Made by a program: the position numbers and the translations under genes | Source: Sthenelais limicola | Taxonomy: Eukaryota; Annelida; Polychaeta; Phyllodocida; Sigalionidae | Reading direction: 5' to 3' | NCBI GenBank assembly: GCA_942159475.1 | Contig: OW804095.1 | Span: 88,363,740-88,427,739, forward strand | DNA: 64,000 nucleotides | Part shown: in pieces, positions 24,272 to 36,946 of the stretch | Numbering within the stretch: position 1 is the first letter of the stretch | Layout of the letters: each line of letters opens with the position of its first letter | Notes under the pieces: model-generated | Told to the model about the DNA's origin: nothing | Database searches by the model: none | Seen by the model: only the letters and a program-made list of their open reading frames with translations

Positions 24272-24571
24272 TCATTTTAACTCTTGAGTGAGTGTCTTAG
24301 TCATCCACCCAAGGCTCCATAATAGAACTATATAGTTAGGTAAACCATAGTATAAATCGGTACAATTGTCCACAATTTTAAAACCTCTACAAATACCATT
24401 AAGAATGAAATTGTTACCATCTAAGTCCAGGCCGCATTGATCAATGATACACGCAAACGTACAAGGTTTCATTTGGGTAGGGACACCATTACAAATTAAA
24501 CACAGGTGCAAGTTCCAGCGTAACAAGGAAATGGTGAAGATGAAGATACTGAGAATCGTAAACTTTGACAC
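24272..24571 (-). pseudogene. DIRS reverse transcriptase N-terminal scrap
   Basis: A 99-codon minus frame contains FILNGICRGFKIVD, which lines up with YLLQGISQGFNIVD just before the RT core of DIRS copy 1 (near its residue 235). Nothing of the RT core follows. I read it as a short fragment of another DIRS family member. The match is short, so confidence is moderate. Confidence 0.45.
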
Positions 24572-25129
24572 TTATCACCTAGTCAACAGGTTAAATAGGG
24601 AACCCGGTCAAACCGGATATGATCACTTACTGGAATGCAGAAGAAAACATCACCTAAACAAACACCACTTTCATCCGTTACAAGGGCGTTTAGGAAATAT
24701 CCCATACATGATGTATAACCAGACACGTTAAGTGCACTAAAAAGGCCATTTTTCAGCATTTGACCTTGAAATAAATGACCTTGACCTTGATCAAGGTCAC
24801 CAATTTTGTATTTACTGAATGGGCTATGGAACCTGCCAAATTAGAACATTCTAGCCATTATTTTTGCAAAATGGGATGCAATAATGTATATTTTTTTTAA
24901 TTTTCCACATTTTTGGTGACCTTGACCTTTGACCCCTTGTAAAAAAATATCCTCAATTTTGCCAGGTCAAAAGTGGCCAGATTCAGATTCGGCATACCTT
25001 AATTTACAATAATCAACAATAAAATCTCGTTAGAACTCAATTTAACATTCCGCCCCTCGTCTGCCGGACTATTGCTATCTCCGGATAATTGCTGTTATAG
25101 TCTATTACTATTAAGTAGTTCTGGTTATT
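24572..25129. other. Non-coding, TGACCTTGACC-rich
   Basis: About 24760-24930 repeats TGACCTTGACC/CTTTGACC strings. These occur in dispersed invertebrate repeats; no gene is seen. Confidence 0.4.
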
Positions 25130-25621
25130 CTAGAAAAATAAATCTGCCGCTACTTTTTGCCACGGACCCCACATAGTTTTGTCCTTCATGAAGGTTTCCT
25201 TCTGTTGGCTGACCCTATGTTTCAGACATATGGGACAGTTCAAAACCTGGTTTTCAATATCACTGTTCATGCGGGGCCAATACATAACCTCCCTGGCCAT
25301 CCTGCGCAGTTTTTCTACCCCCAAGTGGCCCGTGTGTAAGCGTTTCAACATGTCTTGTCGCATACTGACCGGCATAACGATGCAATCTCCCTTAAACAAT
25401 ATGCCATTTATTATGGCCAGCACGTCTTTGAATGTAGCATAGGCTGGACAAGCCCCAGTCTTCCATCCTTCCAGTATACAAATTTTAACTGGACACAACA
25501 TTTCATCATTGTCTGTTTCCCTTGCGATTTTCTCCAGCTGTTCATGTAAGGCTGGGATACTAGAATAAACCATGTTTTCTTGGGCTGTCATTTCATCCCC
25601 GATACAATACCTCTTGTTCAC
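25130..25621 (-). pseudogene. Gypsy integrase, N-terminal zinc domain only
   Basis: The H-x3-H ... C-x2-C zinc domain is complete (HTGHLGVEKLRR, later NCPICLKHR), with the usual spacing of about 30 residues. The frame stops at WQKVAADLFF, at the position where the catalytic core would begin, so D, D and E are absent. This is where the element is truncated. Confidence 0.88.
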
Positions 25622-25631
25622 CTAACCTACT

Positions 25632-25995
25632 TTAGCATGGTAGCATGGTAGCCAGGTACAGAAATTTACCTGGGGACCATTGCAGTTGGACATCGTACAT
25701 TTGCAGTTCTAACATTAGTCTCTCTAGCCTTGGTGACATGTCATGCATCGGTTTCTGTGATAGCAGAACCAAAGGTTTGTGGTCTGTCTCCAGAATTACA
25801 TTTCTGAGCCCGTAAATAAAATTGAGGACATTTTTACAACCGTAAACCAAACCCAGTGCTTCTTTTTCAATTTGTGCATACCTGCATTCACTCTGGTTTA
25901 ATGATCTAGCCCCATACGCTACAGGCTTCCAGCTCTCTCCATGGAGCTGGAGTAACACCGCCCCGATTTCGTCATGAGAAGCATCCGTGGAGACC
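25632..25995 (-). pseudogene. Gypsy RNase H
   Basis: Family blocks are clear: TDASHDEIGAVLLQ (first Asp), VAYGARSLNQSE, RYAQIEKEALGLVYG (Glu) and LETDHKPLVLL (Asp). A stop at 25632 separates it from the integrase frame. It would remove the RNA template during reverse transcription. Confidence 0.9.
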
Positions 25996-26121
25996 TTAGT
26001 TTGTTTATTGACATCTTAATATGCTAGTACCAGTTTTGTTGATAATACCTGTTTTATGCTATTCCACTCTTTCTGGTGAGCCTCCGTCCATAACCATTCA
26101 ACCTTATTACATAATAGTTTC

Positions 26122-27079
26122 CTAATATTTGTACAGTTTGCTGCTAAATGTGGTACAAAACGTTCTACAAAATTCACGCAAACCTAACACCCTCTGTGCA
26201 TCTGATGGACAAACTCCTTCACTATCCATGGACTCCCCCAAGAATGTTACCTTTGTTTTACAATCTTTGACTGCTGCCAGCCTCACATCATGTTCCTCCT
26301 TGGTCAAGCCCCAAACCAAGATATCATCAATTATATGTTCTAACTCCTTGGCAATCTTAAAAAATATATGCCATGCTTCTGCGAAATATCTCTGGAGCAC
26401 TACATTATCCATACGGCAATCATTTGTACAAACATCTTCCAAATGGAGTGGAAAAAGTAGTACATTTCTGAGATTCCTCACTTATTTTCACCTGCCAAAA
26501 TGCCTGAGTGGCATCAAGTTTGGTAAAAACTTTAGTCCCATGTAATTCACCAAAAATTTCATCTCGAGTTGGCAGCTGGAAATGCTTTCTTTTGATTGCT
26601 TTGTTTAAATCCTTTGGATCTAAACATACCCTTAGTTACCCATTTGGCTTTATCACTACCACCATAGAGTTTACCCACTCAGTTTGTTCAGTGACCATTT
26701 CAATGACCCCTAATTGTTCCATACGCTGTAATTCCTTCTGTAAATCATCTCTAATTGCCAATGGAATGCGTCTAGGAGGATATACCACAGGCCTGGCCTC
26801 TTCAATAAGTTTTATATCATATACAACTGGTATAGCTGAGAGCTCTGTCTTACCATGCTCAGGCACAAAACATTGATCCATTTTGTGTACAGTTTTTTCC
26901 TCCTTGATATTTTGTACACCAACACCTGTACATGAGACCTCATTTATTTCATTGTTATCAAATACCCTCTCGATTAAACCTAATCTCCCGCAGGTGCCTC
27001 CACCCAGCAAACTGGATCCCTCACATACAATGAAAACCACCGGAGCCCTTTCCTGAAACACCTTGCCTCTTAGTATCAT
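26122..27079 (-). pseudogene. Gypsy reverse transcriptase
   Basis: The N-terminal part (27079-26636) ends in VVVIKPNG, then an in-frame TAA, then the same frame continues with LRVCLDPKDLN. The first catalytic Asp lies in FTKLDATQAFWQV (about 26510). After a frame change the second box reads HIIDDILVWG (normally Y[IV]DD), near 26320. Interrupted by at least one stop and two frameshifts. Confidence 0.88.
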
Positions 27080-27104
27080 CCCACCTTTGACAGGAATCTC
27101 ATGG

Positions 27105-27510
27105 TTAATCAGTTAATCTAATGTTAACCTTTCTTAGTGCTGGAGCATTTCTTAACCCTACATAATCTTGCATGTTTAACAAATTCGCCCCTGCTCCTGT
27201 ATCCAATTTTACAGTAATCAATGAGTCATTTATTTTCAAGTAATGTACCCATTTTGATTGTGATGACTTACTCAGGCGTATCTCTTTCAGTGCAGTGCTT
27301 TTGTTTACTGCGCTAATGATGAACGTGTTGATGGCGTTGACCTCCTGCTTGTCTGCTTCCTCCACAATGTCTGCCCTCACCGCAGCCACTTTACTGTAAC
27401 ATTGTTTCTCAAAGTGACCTCTTGACTTGCATCTTGGGCATATCTTGTCCCAGGCTGGGCACGCCGTTCTTAGATGCTTTGTGCCGCACCTTTTGCAGTC
27501 AATGGTCTGC
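27105..27510 (-). pseudogene. Gypsy zinc knuckles and aspartic protease
   Basis: Two zinc knuckles come first: CKRCGTKHLRTAC (about 27460-27497) and the canonical C-x2-C-x4-H-x4-C of CPRCKSRGHFEKQC (about 27414-27455). In the same frame follows the protease, with active-site box VKLDTGAGANLL near 27195. A frameshift near 27105 separates it from the RT frame. Gag and protease are thus joined in one frame here. Confidence 0.85.
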
Positions 27511-29655
27511 TTCCTCCTGGCTCCTCCTTGGCTTGGGCCTTGGTTGGTGACAGCATTATGATGTGTTCTGTCATGATGACTGTGAGTCCTATTGACAGCA
27601 TCAACGATTGAGACTGAAGTCCCACCATCTCCATCATTCTTGCCTCCATTTGGCTGACACTTTTAGCTGATCTGGGCTTTGTTGCACAATGAATTCCCAC
27701 GAACGTGCAGCCAAAGAGTTAAATCGTGATAGATCTATGGTTAAGAATGACCAGGATTAGAGACGATCAGGCTCTGTTGCACAAGCACCCCTCCTAACTC
27801 TACACACTCATGCACATTCTCAAGTTGCACACTCTTGCACATACCTATACATGCAATACGGTAATGACCAACAGGTAACCAGTAGACGCAAGAGGAATTC
27901 CTTTTTATGACATCAGAATGCCAGGTGTTTTCCAACCCCATTCTTTATTTGTATAAATTTCCCCTTGAATAGAGGTCCCTGACTGCTGCTTTTGTTTCTA
28001 ATAATAGGTCTTTGGTCGAGTTTGGGTGATCTTGGGTCCAATCTCATGCAACTATTAATTATGCCCTCCCACCTTTCCACCCTCCCTTCCTCTGAAGACT
28101 AATACAGATTACCAACGAGTAGCTGTTGCAAAACAAATTCGTGGGTTCACGTTTGTGCTTATTCGTGAGGAGATATATACCAAATACTGCTTGAAAATCG
28201 TGTTGGACAAGTCAAACTTAGGTGCACCTCTAAGGGTGTCCTAAGTCTGTTCCTAGCCATAATGAACACATATATAAATAATTGATTCATTGATACCCCC
28301 TCATAAATGAATAAAAACAATATTGTAAGTGTTTTCACGGTGATTCTCCATTTTTTAAAACATTTAGCTATTCGTGGGTATAATGCCTGCTCTTTGCTAT
28401 TCACTCCTGTTCGTTCGTCTCTGTTCCCTTGGCCTAATGTGCTAATGCTTTTTTACCTTTCCCTCCCCTGTAACACACATGCAAAAACATTCTTTTACAA
28501 ATCAGGAGATTTTTAGTCAATTAAACTGTTAAGATTAGGAGGAGAGACTGGGGTGATGGTCTGGAAATCCCTGTCCCCCACCCAAAAGCAAAATATTCAA
28601 AATATATTCCAATGATAAGAAGGTCATTTGTTTACAATGGACCACTTGCACCCACTAGTACACGCCAATCACACAATGTCCATCATATAGTGAGTACCTG
28701 TATTGCAAGCCATGCATACGTCATGTGTGTAGGTGATTAGGTGGGTAGGGGTGTGTGTGTGATATATGTGTGTGGGTGTGTATGTGAATTAAATCAATAC
28801 GTAAATCAACATGGTCTATTTCAACCTTTTAACTCCTCAATGTTTCTGCTGGGTCGTTAATTGCCACTAATAATTCTAATAATAGTGCTTGAATTGGCAA
28901 TTCAAACCAACAACACAATTAAACCCACTCTGGTATGTTTATGTTCCTATGAGTTTTCACGAATGTGGACCCACGAATTAGTTGTGCAACATATTCTCGT
29001 ATGTTGGCCAAAGAACGAACGCGATTAGGTAAGATTAAGGAACGAACAAGGCATTTAGACAGTGTACGAACGAACAGCAAAGATTGGGATACGAGCAGCG
29101 TTGTGCAACAAAGCCCTGCACAATCTAACTGCATCTTGCAAGTTTAAGTCCACTTTCCGGAGTAGTCTCTCCCTTAGTGACATATCCCTGATTCCGCTCA
29201 CTACTTTTTGACAAAGACGATCATCCTCCAGTGCTTCCCACTCACATGAGTTTGCCAAATAACACAGATCAGTAAAGTAGTTCTCAAAGCTCTCACAGTC
29301 AGCCTGCTTTCTTTCAAGGAATACATGTCTCCTATGAGATTCTTTAGAGGAGAACAATGCGCCTCAAACTTAGCCATCACTGTTTTGTATTTCTTGTTGT
29401 CCTCGTGCTCTGCATACTCAAATGTTTTGTAAACTTTGGGAGCATCCATGCCCATGCAGTTGAGTAAGATCCTGAGCAGGCATTTGTTCTTGCCTTCCGT
29501 GATGTCTACTGCATTGAAATAGCTCTCTAGCTGTTCTTCAAACAACTCCCAATTATTTGCAACATTTCCAGAGATGAGATTCAACCTTTGGGGTGGGTTT
29601 ATACCATTGATGACTGCTGATCTGCACTTTTCCGCACTTTTCTTGTCTTCTTTTC
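27511..29655 (-). pseudogene. Gypsy Gag, split by a 1.44-kb insertion
   Basis: The N-terminal part is open from about 29652, without an ATG in frame, and reaches 29119. It shows the usual Gag pattern WELFEEQLESYF and, after one frameshift near 29345, SFENYFTDLCYL, LRERLLRK and DAVRLCR. The C-terminal part resumes at 27671 with QMEARMMEM. Between them lies the element 27675-29115. Without the insertion and one CTG copy the two halves join in the same frame, which identifies the exact insertion point. Confidence 0.88.
27675..29115. mobile_element. PIF/Harbinger-like non-autonomous element
   Basis: Perfect 15-bp inverted ends, GGCTTTGTTGCACAA, at 27675-27689 and 29101-29115. Both flanks are CTG (27672-27674 and 29116-29118), a 3-bp target duplication. 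TIRs of this kind with a 3-bp duplication suggest the PIF/Harbinger group; other groups are not excluded. It encodes no transposase. Another TIR-like string (GGCTCTGTTGCACAAG) begins at 27770, and an inverted pair at about 28125 and 28970 suggests internal nesting. Its left 100 bp also occur at 17829-17848 plus 21726-21803. Confidence 0.8.
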
Positions 29656-29667
29656 ACCCTGGTACCA

Positions 29668-32600
29668 TGTGTTGTCAGTTAATACAGACCAGTCAACTCA
29701 AGTGCTAGTTGAAGAGTGACTCTCTATCGTCTCTTTTTTCAAGAGTTCCACACTCTAGTTACACTGCCTCACCAGGTCCATAACACTAACAAATGAGGTT
29801 TTAACAAGGGCTTCAAATTTAATTTAAACCCACTTCTTTTACGCCCACCTGTTAACGTCTCACTTTCCATAAGAACGCAGTAACGGGACAACCAGTGAAC
29901 GTGAGTCAAATAAGTTCAATGATGCGTCATAAGAAAGAACGTGGGGCCTCTAACGCACGAGAACTGTGGCCAAGATTTTGCGAGATTTGAGCATATGTAT
30001 TCTCTCTTTCCTACGCCACATTAAACATTAACAAACGATTGCATGCCAAGATCTATCACAGACTCAGCTTAGAACACAGCTCAGAACCGAGTTTATTCAG
30101 TTATCCAGAGCCAGAGCTGTTTTCGTCAGAGCATTTTTGTTCATCCTCAGAACCCATTAATTAAGTTTCGCTATTTTTTGCCTTGATTCGCCGGGATCTT
30201 GAGACAATGATCACCATTGATTGGATCTTTAAAGCTCTAATTAATAACCTAACATCTTTGAAATTGTATTCCTATGCGGTTGGATTAATCAGGCGGTCTT
30301 GTAACATCGAACATTATTATGCACTTTAGTGCAGTTTTTAACAATTTTAGACATTGCGATGCACAGGGTTTGCAAACATATTTCAGGAACGCCAATAAAG
30401 CTGCAAAATGCCAACTTGATTCGTTCCCATGATTGTTTTAGATGACATTTAAACACATTTCATTCTTAGAGATCCAAGATTTCGTTAAATCTTCTCTGCA
30501 CGCTTGGTCTTTGGAGGTACAAACACCGAAACGTGATTTCATCATTGATATATATAGTGGCTTCATGGAACTACATTTTAGTAGTGGATTTGATAAATCC
30601 TGGCAATTACTCAAGTCTCTAATATATGAAATAATATTGCGAATAATATGACACAATCACACAGTTGTAAAGTATTAGTCAATGTTGGCAACATGGTAGC
30701 AGTGGTCAGTCAGATTGGGCTCCAAAATGGCCCCCTAACTGTTATGGAAAATGGACAGACATTTTACAATAGAAACAGTGGAAGCAGAAATGTAACTAAT
30801 GTACAACAAGACTACTTCACTCCTTGAATGTAAAGCGATTGCGATGCCAAACTATTTTAAATCAATCTATCATCACGCATGATATGATTGTAAATTAGCA
30901 CAATCTTTTAATAAGTGTGATTTGATACCCTTACATTTTACTAATTATTATAGAGAGGGGAATTCATCATAAGTACTAATAATTCTGTGTATTGAGACCT
31001 TAATTTTGAGAATGAAAAGGTTGCATAATGGTTATAAGAACATGAATCTTTAAGTGTTTATAATCAGTCTTGTATAGATCCATCAGATGACGTTTGTCCA
31101 AGCGTGATTGCCTCATTGTTTTTATGGCAACAATCGGGGACTTGGATGAGATATAAATGCTGGTGGTTGCCATGGAAATAGGAGATCCTGAATCCAATGC
31201 CCATCGTTACAGTTTGTGAACCGTCTGTGAAGTAAAATGTGAAACCGGTTTACATGAGATCGCATGATAAATTTACTTTTTTATACAAAACGTAAGCAGG
31301 TCTATATTTTTATTAAAGTTTAAATAAACAACTGCATTGCATGTCGTTGGCCGTAGCACATTGGTTATGAACAGGAGGGGGCTAGAGTAAATTCTGTGAC
31401 ATAGGAATAAAGGTAGGTTTACTTAGCCCTTGTTAATATCACACAGCCACATTGCACTGCTGAACCTTTTCGTACATAACTTTATTCGTACATAAACTAG
31501 ATATGTTGCTGCTAATATAGACGAAATTGGGTCTCGACATAAGGGTCATAGTACTTTTTAGTTCGTTAAAATATGATTCCAACTAGAAGAAAAGTTACAG
31601 CGAAATGACGATTCAGTAATGGTAATGGTTATGGCAGCAGCAAGGGTCACAGGGGGATTGACCCTCTGCCCATATGTGTATAATGTCACATAATTATTAC
31701 GTCACATAACTTATGTCACCGTAATGTGCCGCAACATGACATCATGTTTTAGCACTCTTGAGGTGCAATAATGCACAGCAGCGGGATTATGTGGCTGTTT
31801 ATGTTTGAGCTATATGATGACTTACCTTCAGCCATACTTTTATTTATTCAAGTCTAAATATTTTAATTTCTATTGACTAAAATGTCCGACACATTACGGT
31901 GTCATGAATACTTCCCAAATATATATTGTATGCTCTAATTTCGAGAAAACTATATTCATTATTATACTGGAGAATACATTGAAAACAATATAAAACATCT
32001 CCACTTGGCCCATCTTGGAATAGTCAAATCTATATTTATTCTAGGGTTAAATACGACACGTTACGGTGGCATTAATATTAATTAAGAGTTCTCAACATAT
32101 TTTTTTATTTTCATTGTACCAAACACATTGTATCCATAGTGAATGAATAAAAATTCATGGAGTAGCTAGGGTCAAGTGTCAAGGGTAAAATAAGTTTGAA
32201 CTATGTTCGACTAAATATTTTTGGGAATAATTATTTGGAATAATTATTTGGAGCACTACTTTCTTGCTAAATTGTAGGTCATATATGGGTAATTCCACCA
32301 TTTGGTCGTCATTTGACCCTAAAGTCGTCTTTTCCTTATTTGAATGAAAAAAAAATCGGACACATTTTTCAAGAGTTTTTATCGTGTCCACCCGGCAGAA
32401 ACACATCGGAAATCCCAACCCCTATTTGCAGAGTTTTTCCTATGAATTTAGGTGTTGGAGTAAATAAACCCCTTGATTTTAGGGCCTTAAAAATGCCGAA
32501 AATCTAAGGGAGGCCCATAAAACTTTTGACAGTAATTTATGTTAAACTATTTATGATATTGATATAGTATTTACAGTACATACACGTATCCAACACAATG

Positions 32601-34255
32601 AAGCCCCACCAGGCCACAATTCTTACAGGTATGCACACAATACTTATCATTAGATAATACTACCTACTAGTATCTACTATGATATTCCCAATCATACTAG
32701 TTACGAGCAGTTATGTAACCAAATATCATTTTTTCTAAGCTGTTGGGCAAAGAATAATATTCACTGCAATAACTTTTTCAGTCCTTCTTATATCCCAATT
32801 GGCTATGTAGGCAAAGCTAGAATTCTGCACGCGCTGTATCATTTGCAGGTAGGAAGCCAATCCATGACCACATTAAAAGAGCGAAAAAGCGCATCACGGT
32901 GGCTTGTTCATTGGGATTGCTCATATATATATAGTCAATGCCATGTCCAGCTTTATATTGCTACCGCAATCGTAAATTACAGGCTGAGGGTCACCCAGTC
33001 TACATGCGTGCAGCCTCTAAGATTCGCATGTTAGTGATTGGACGCCTACTGCGCTAATGGCTTTCGTGATTCATATGACTGAAGTTGTCAATATTTTGGT
33101 GCTGTTATATGTCTATACAATTACTTATAATTATGTGCTTATTATTTATGTTTATACAATATGTATTATACAATATGTATTATGTTTATAAGTTTATAAG
33201 TTTAAGTCTAATTGGTCGAGAGGCAACACAGCGGCGGTAAGCGATAATGAGTTGAACCACCATCGCAAAGGATTTTGGCGGGTCTCCTAAATATAGCCAT
33301 GTACACTCATGTACACTGCAGCAAAAACGACCAGTGGAAATCCTCAACAATTTTAGGCAAATGACTTTTAGATGAGTATGAATATAAAGGAACAAAATGT
33401 AAAAAATTGAGCTCTATTGATCGATGTTAACTGAGAGTGCAACTTTAAGTATTAATCCAACAAATAAGTAAGTCTGAACCATCTGCTTTCTTCCTATGTT
33501 AACACCCTTATCTCTAGGGTCATTCAAGCAGCTTTAAACTTGATTTAGGTACAGCCAACATGTGTGAATTATCCTCATTCGACATTCACACTTAGTTGAT
33601 TACCCGAGGCAGGAGGGCAATGAACTATCTTAACTATCTTCTATAATAATATGGGCGTGTAGATTCTATTTGAATAGTCTAGTCGATCAGCACTCTCCAA
33701 GGGTTGATGAAACCTTGTTGGAATGGGCGTAGGGATTTGTCAAATCTCCACGTTTGGTTATCTACTGTGAAATATAGTCCTGTTAGGTCGGCAGGCTTGT
33801 CCCTGAGGAAATGAGTCTAAGGTTTAAAAAGTAACGGTTAATAGATTTTTTTCTCTTAAAACTTTTTAGAAGAAGTTAAGAGTCTTTGCAGCGAGGTACA
33901 TTTTAATAGCTCCCTGGTCTGAGGAGAAGAATTCCCCTGAACACTAATCGAATAGTGGTTAGGGTAAAGCAATGGATACACAATCTATTGTTGTTTTTTA
34001 GGCAAAATCTCGAAAGAGTTATTCGCACATGAGCTGAAGGAGCGTGATTGAATCATGTTTGGAATAGCAATGCTAACATTTGGGGATAGGCGATGGTACA
34101 GTATGGTCCCTGATTTTGTTGAAACCATAATTACGTATCCATATAGGAAATATAAGAGATGTTGGATCACTTAGTTGGTCACTTAAGTGGAATTTCTGAT
34201 TAAGATCCAATAGCCGTGAAATCTCTTGAAACCTTTTCAGCTTAATTATATAATA
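29668..34255. other. No gene; putative LTR part and repeat copies
   Basis: From 29668 a putative Gypsy 5' LTR should run to the right (first bases TGTGTTGTCAG on the plus strand), but I cannot fix its outer end. A dispersed repeat copy is at 31576-31680 (inverse of 16015-16114). A possible MITE at 32286-32923 has weak ends TGGGTAATTCCA / TGAGCAATCCCA flanked by TA. Nothing else is recognised. Confidence 0.4.
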
Positions 34256-34389
34256 CAGTAGAACCTCTTTATTGAGACCATTGAGACCGTCTTAATAGCA
34301 AGGTGGTCTCATTAGAGGGACTGAAAGAAACTGGTCTTAATAGAGGGGTGGTCTCTATAGAGAGGTGGTCTTTATGCGTGGTTCCACTG
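34256..34389. mobile_element. pogo/Tigger-like MITE
   Basis: A 134-bp unit with ends CAGTAGAACC and, in reverse complement, CAGTGGAACC, each flanked by TA. CAGTNGAAC termini with a TA duplication are typical of pogo/Tigger-type Tc1/mariner elements. The interior is made of repeated GGTCTC/TTAATAGAG strings. No coding capacity. Confidence 0.75.
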
Positions 34390-34562
34390 TATATACCAAT
34401 ATATATGGCAATATTTGAAGTACAGAGCACCATCATTGTGTTTGAAGGGGTCATGAGGCTACCGACCACAAGTAGAAAAGAATCAGCACAAGGATTACTC
34501 CTAATGGTGCTTGTTGTCAAGCCTGGTACTCCTGCTAGAACTTATAATTATATATGTGCTAT

Positions 34563-35291
34563 ATGTTATGAACAGGGAACCATTAGAACCAGAGAAAGCC
34601 ATTTTTATGACAAGTCCACCCTGCTCTATTCCAACTGTTAACGCTTCACTGTCTCTGCTGTTTCACTGACTGCTGCTGTTCTTTTTATTAATAGTAACCT
34701 AGCTTGTGCAAACACAAACAGAACAATTAATCCTTCCATACACACACTAAAGGCTCTCTAGAATTTTAGAGAGTCTTTGCACATACACACACTCAACCTG
34801 CGTCGCAGAAATCAAGAAGCAGTCTGCAAACAATAACAAAAGATATACGTTTATCCATTTATGTTATATGTTATGAACAGGGAACCATTAGAACCAGAGA
34901 ACCAGAGAAAGCCATTTTTATGACAAGTCTACCCTGTTCTATTCCAACTGTTAACGCTTCACTGTCTCTGCTGTTTCACTGACTGCTGCTGTTCTTTTTA
35001 TTAATAGTAACCTAGCTTGTGCAAACACAAACAGAACAATTAATCCTTTCATACACACACTTAAGGCTTTCTAGAATTTTAGAGAGTCTTTGCACAAACA
35101 CACTCTTGGAAGAGCTAAGGCCACCATAGAAAGGGAGACCAATTTCCAGAATTATTATTATTGTTATTATAGGTATTTGTCATGTCGAATCTGGAAATAA
35201 ACACTATACACTATACACACTCAACCTGCATCGCAGAAATCAAGAAGCAGTCTGCAAACAACAACAATAGATATATGTTTATCGATTTATG
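34563..35291. repeat. Tandem duplication, 305-bp unit, second copy with insert
   Basis: Unit 1 is 34563-34867 and unit 2 starts directly at 34868. They are nearly identical. Unit 2 carries about 121 extra bases at about 35098-35218 that end in AAATAAA and an ACTATAC repeat, resembling a short retroposed sequence. Non-coding. Confidence 0.85.
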
Positions 35292-36901
35292 TGTGGAAAT
35301 GAATCAATCAATCATTGAAATAATATCCGTTATGGTTACAACCAGTCCACTGCTATAGTAAGTGACCCTCAACCTGGTGAACAGTCTACCCAATTGAAAA
35401 TGTGTCCCGTGTCGGCTGTCGGCTGAAAGCCGCTAGGCAAAACCAAAACTGATGTCACGCCCCCTTTCCATAGGAACGGCCTACATAAGACCAGATTTTG
35501 CTCTCAAAGCCCTACAGCCTTAAAACATCATATGAATCCCCTTGATTTTCCCCTCAACACACAGCTATGCAAAGATAAGCATCAAAATGTGAGGGTAGTT
35601 TACCTTTATCTAGTAGGGCAGCTTAGCAAATTAATGTGGACGTTTGTGACAAAAGCACCAAATCTTTTCCATGTGTTGACAATCGCCCAAGCTTTCAATT
35701 TTCGGTAGGTACCACTTTCTCCTGATATATCTTAAAGTTCTCTTATGGTTTCAATAACTATAAGGTATTTCCATGTCACATTGAGTCGGGGAAACGCCAC
35801 ATGCCTATGGGACTGAATCTTGTTTTATTTTGATAAATAATGCACAATCCCAATCACTCACACCCATTTTTGATAATGGCACTATTCATGACTGTAAGGA
35901 TATACCTATGCTGTGGGGTGTACCCTAAACATTGTTGCTATACAGGTGCTATGCTGCATCTCTACTAGCATAATAAATTGAATGAATACATCAATATTCA
36001 TAGTACTGTCAAGAATATACAGCGAATTACAGTGGCTATCAAATTATTTGAATATTCCTGTATTACAATAGGCTACCCTAATGATGGGCACATCATACCC
36101 AGAGGTAGAGAACATGTAGTAAAACATCCAGCCCGGGGAAATTAACTAATAAGCAACATGAAAAAGGTGTTTATTATTTCAATTTCAAACAGATTAAAGT
36201 GAGTTCCCCTACTGCACCATGCATGTCTTACGCTTTGTCATTCAGCTACTGATCGTCACAGTCTCCAAACTGGCCTTAATTTCAAGCAAAATTTATTTTC
36301 TCCTACTACTCATGCAAAGCACTTCTCTCGCATGCCAAAAAATACCAGTCCCCACAGGCCAACCACTGGTGCGACAGTGCACGCTCTAATGGACAGAATA
36401 GACTGTCGCACATGCCTTACAGTCATGTGTATACTACTAGAAGAACCATAAGAACAGGTTTTGCAAGATTTCCGATATTATGACGACTACCTGATTTGGA
36501 CATATTCACTGATCAAAAAGGTTATCACACAATTTTGAATTCCTGCAGTATTAACAGAGATATGATTATCTGCATTTATACAAAATTCATACATACATTA
36601 AGATTTGAAGGCTTCAAGACAGCTCGCCTATACTTATATCAAACGAGGGAGACAAAGGTAAAAATAAATACCCAGAAAGGCCATTTCAAAGTAGTTTGTT
36701 CACAGTTTGTTCACACTGCTGCTCAACCTGCTGGCTCACTGTTTGACCATATGAGTCACTGAACATCTACACCTGAAATGTATATAGGATAAGTATACAT
36801 TTGTAGTGTCTGCTATTCTGCTTGATCGTATTAAAAAGCAAATGAGACTCAACTCAGGTCCTTGGTCCTTGCCAGCTTTCCATCTTTATTCAGCCTATAT
36901 A

Positions 36902-36946
<45 letters not shown>

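Larger units (their letters stand above)
25130..29667 (-). mobile_element. Ty3/Gypsy retrotransposon, 3'-truncated, with a nested element
   Basis: The minus-strand order is Gag, zinc knuckles, aspartic protease, RT, RNase H and integrase zinc domain, which is the Ty3/Gypsy order. A primer-binding-site-like TGGTACCAGGGTG lies at about 29655-29667, directly after a putative LTR end ...ACAACACA (29668 onward). The integrase core and 3' LTR are missing beyond 25130. The nested element at 27675-29115 interrupts gag. The coding part has several stops and frameshifts, so the copy is dead. Confidence 0.92.

Noticed and set aside
24760..24930. TGACCTTGACC repeats as nuclear receptor elements
   Set aside because: The strings fit the half-site, but such runs are common in dispersed repeats and no gene is near.
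32286..32923. Complete MITE with TGGGTAAT/TGAGCAAT ends
   Set aside because: Only about 9 of the first 12 bases match between the ends; kept as a possibility in the region note, not as a feature.
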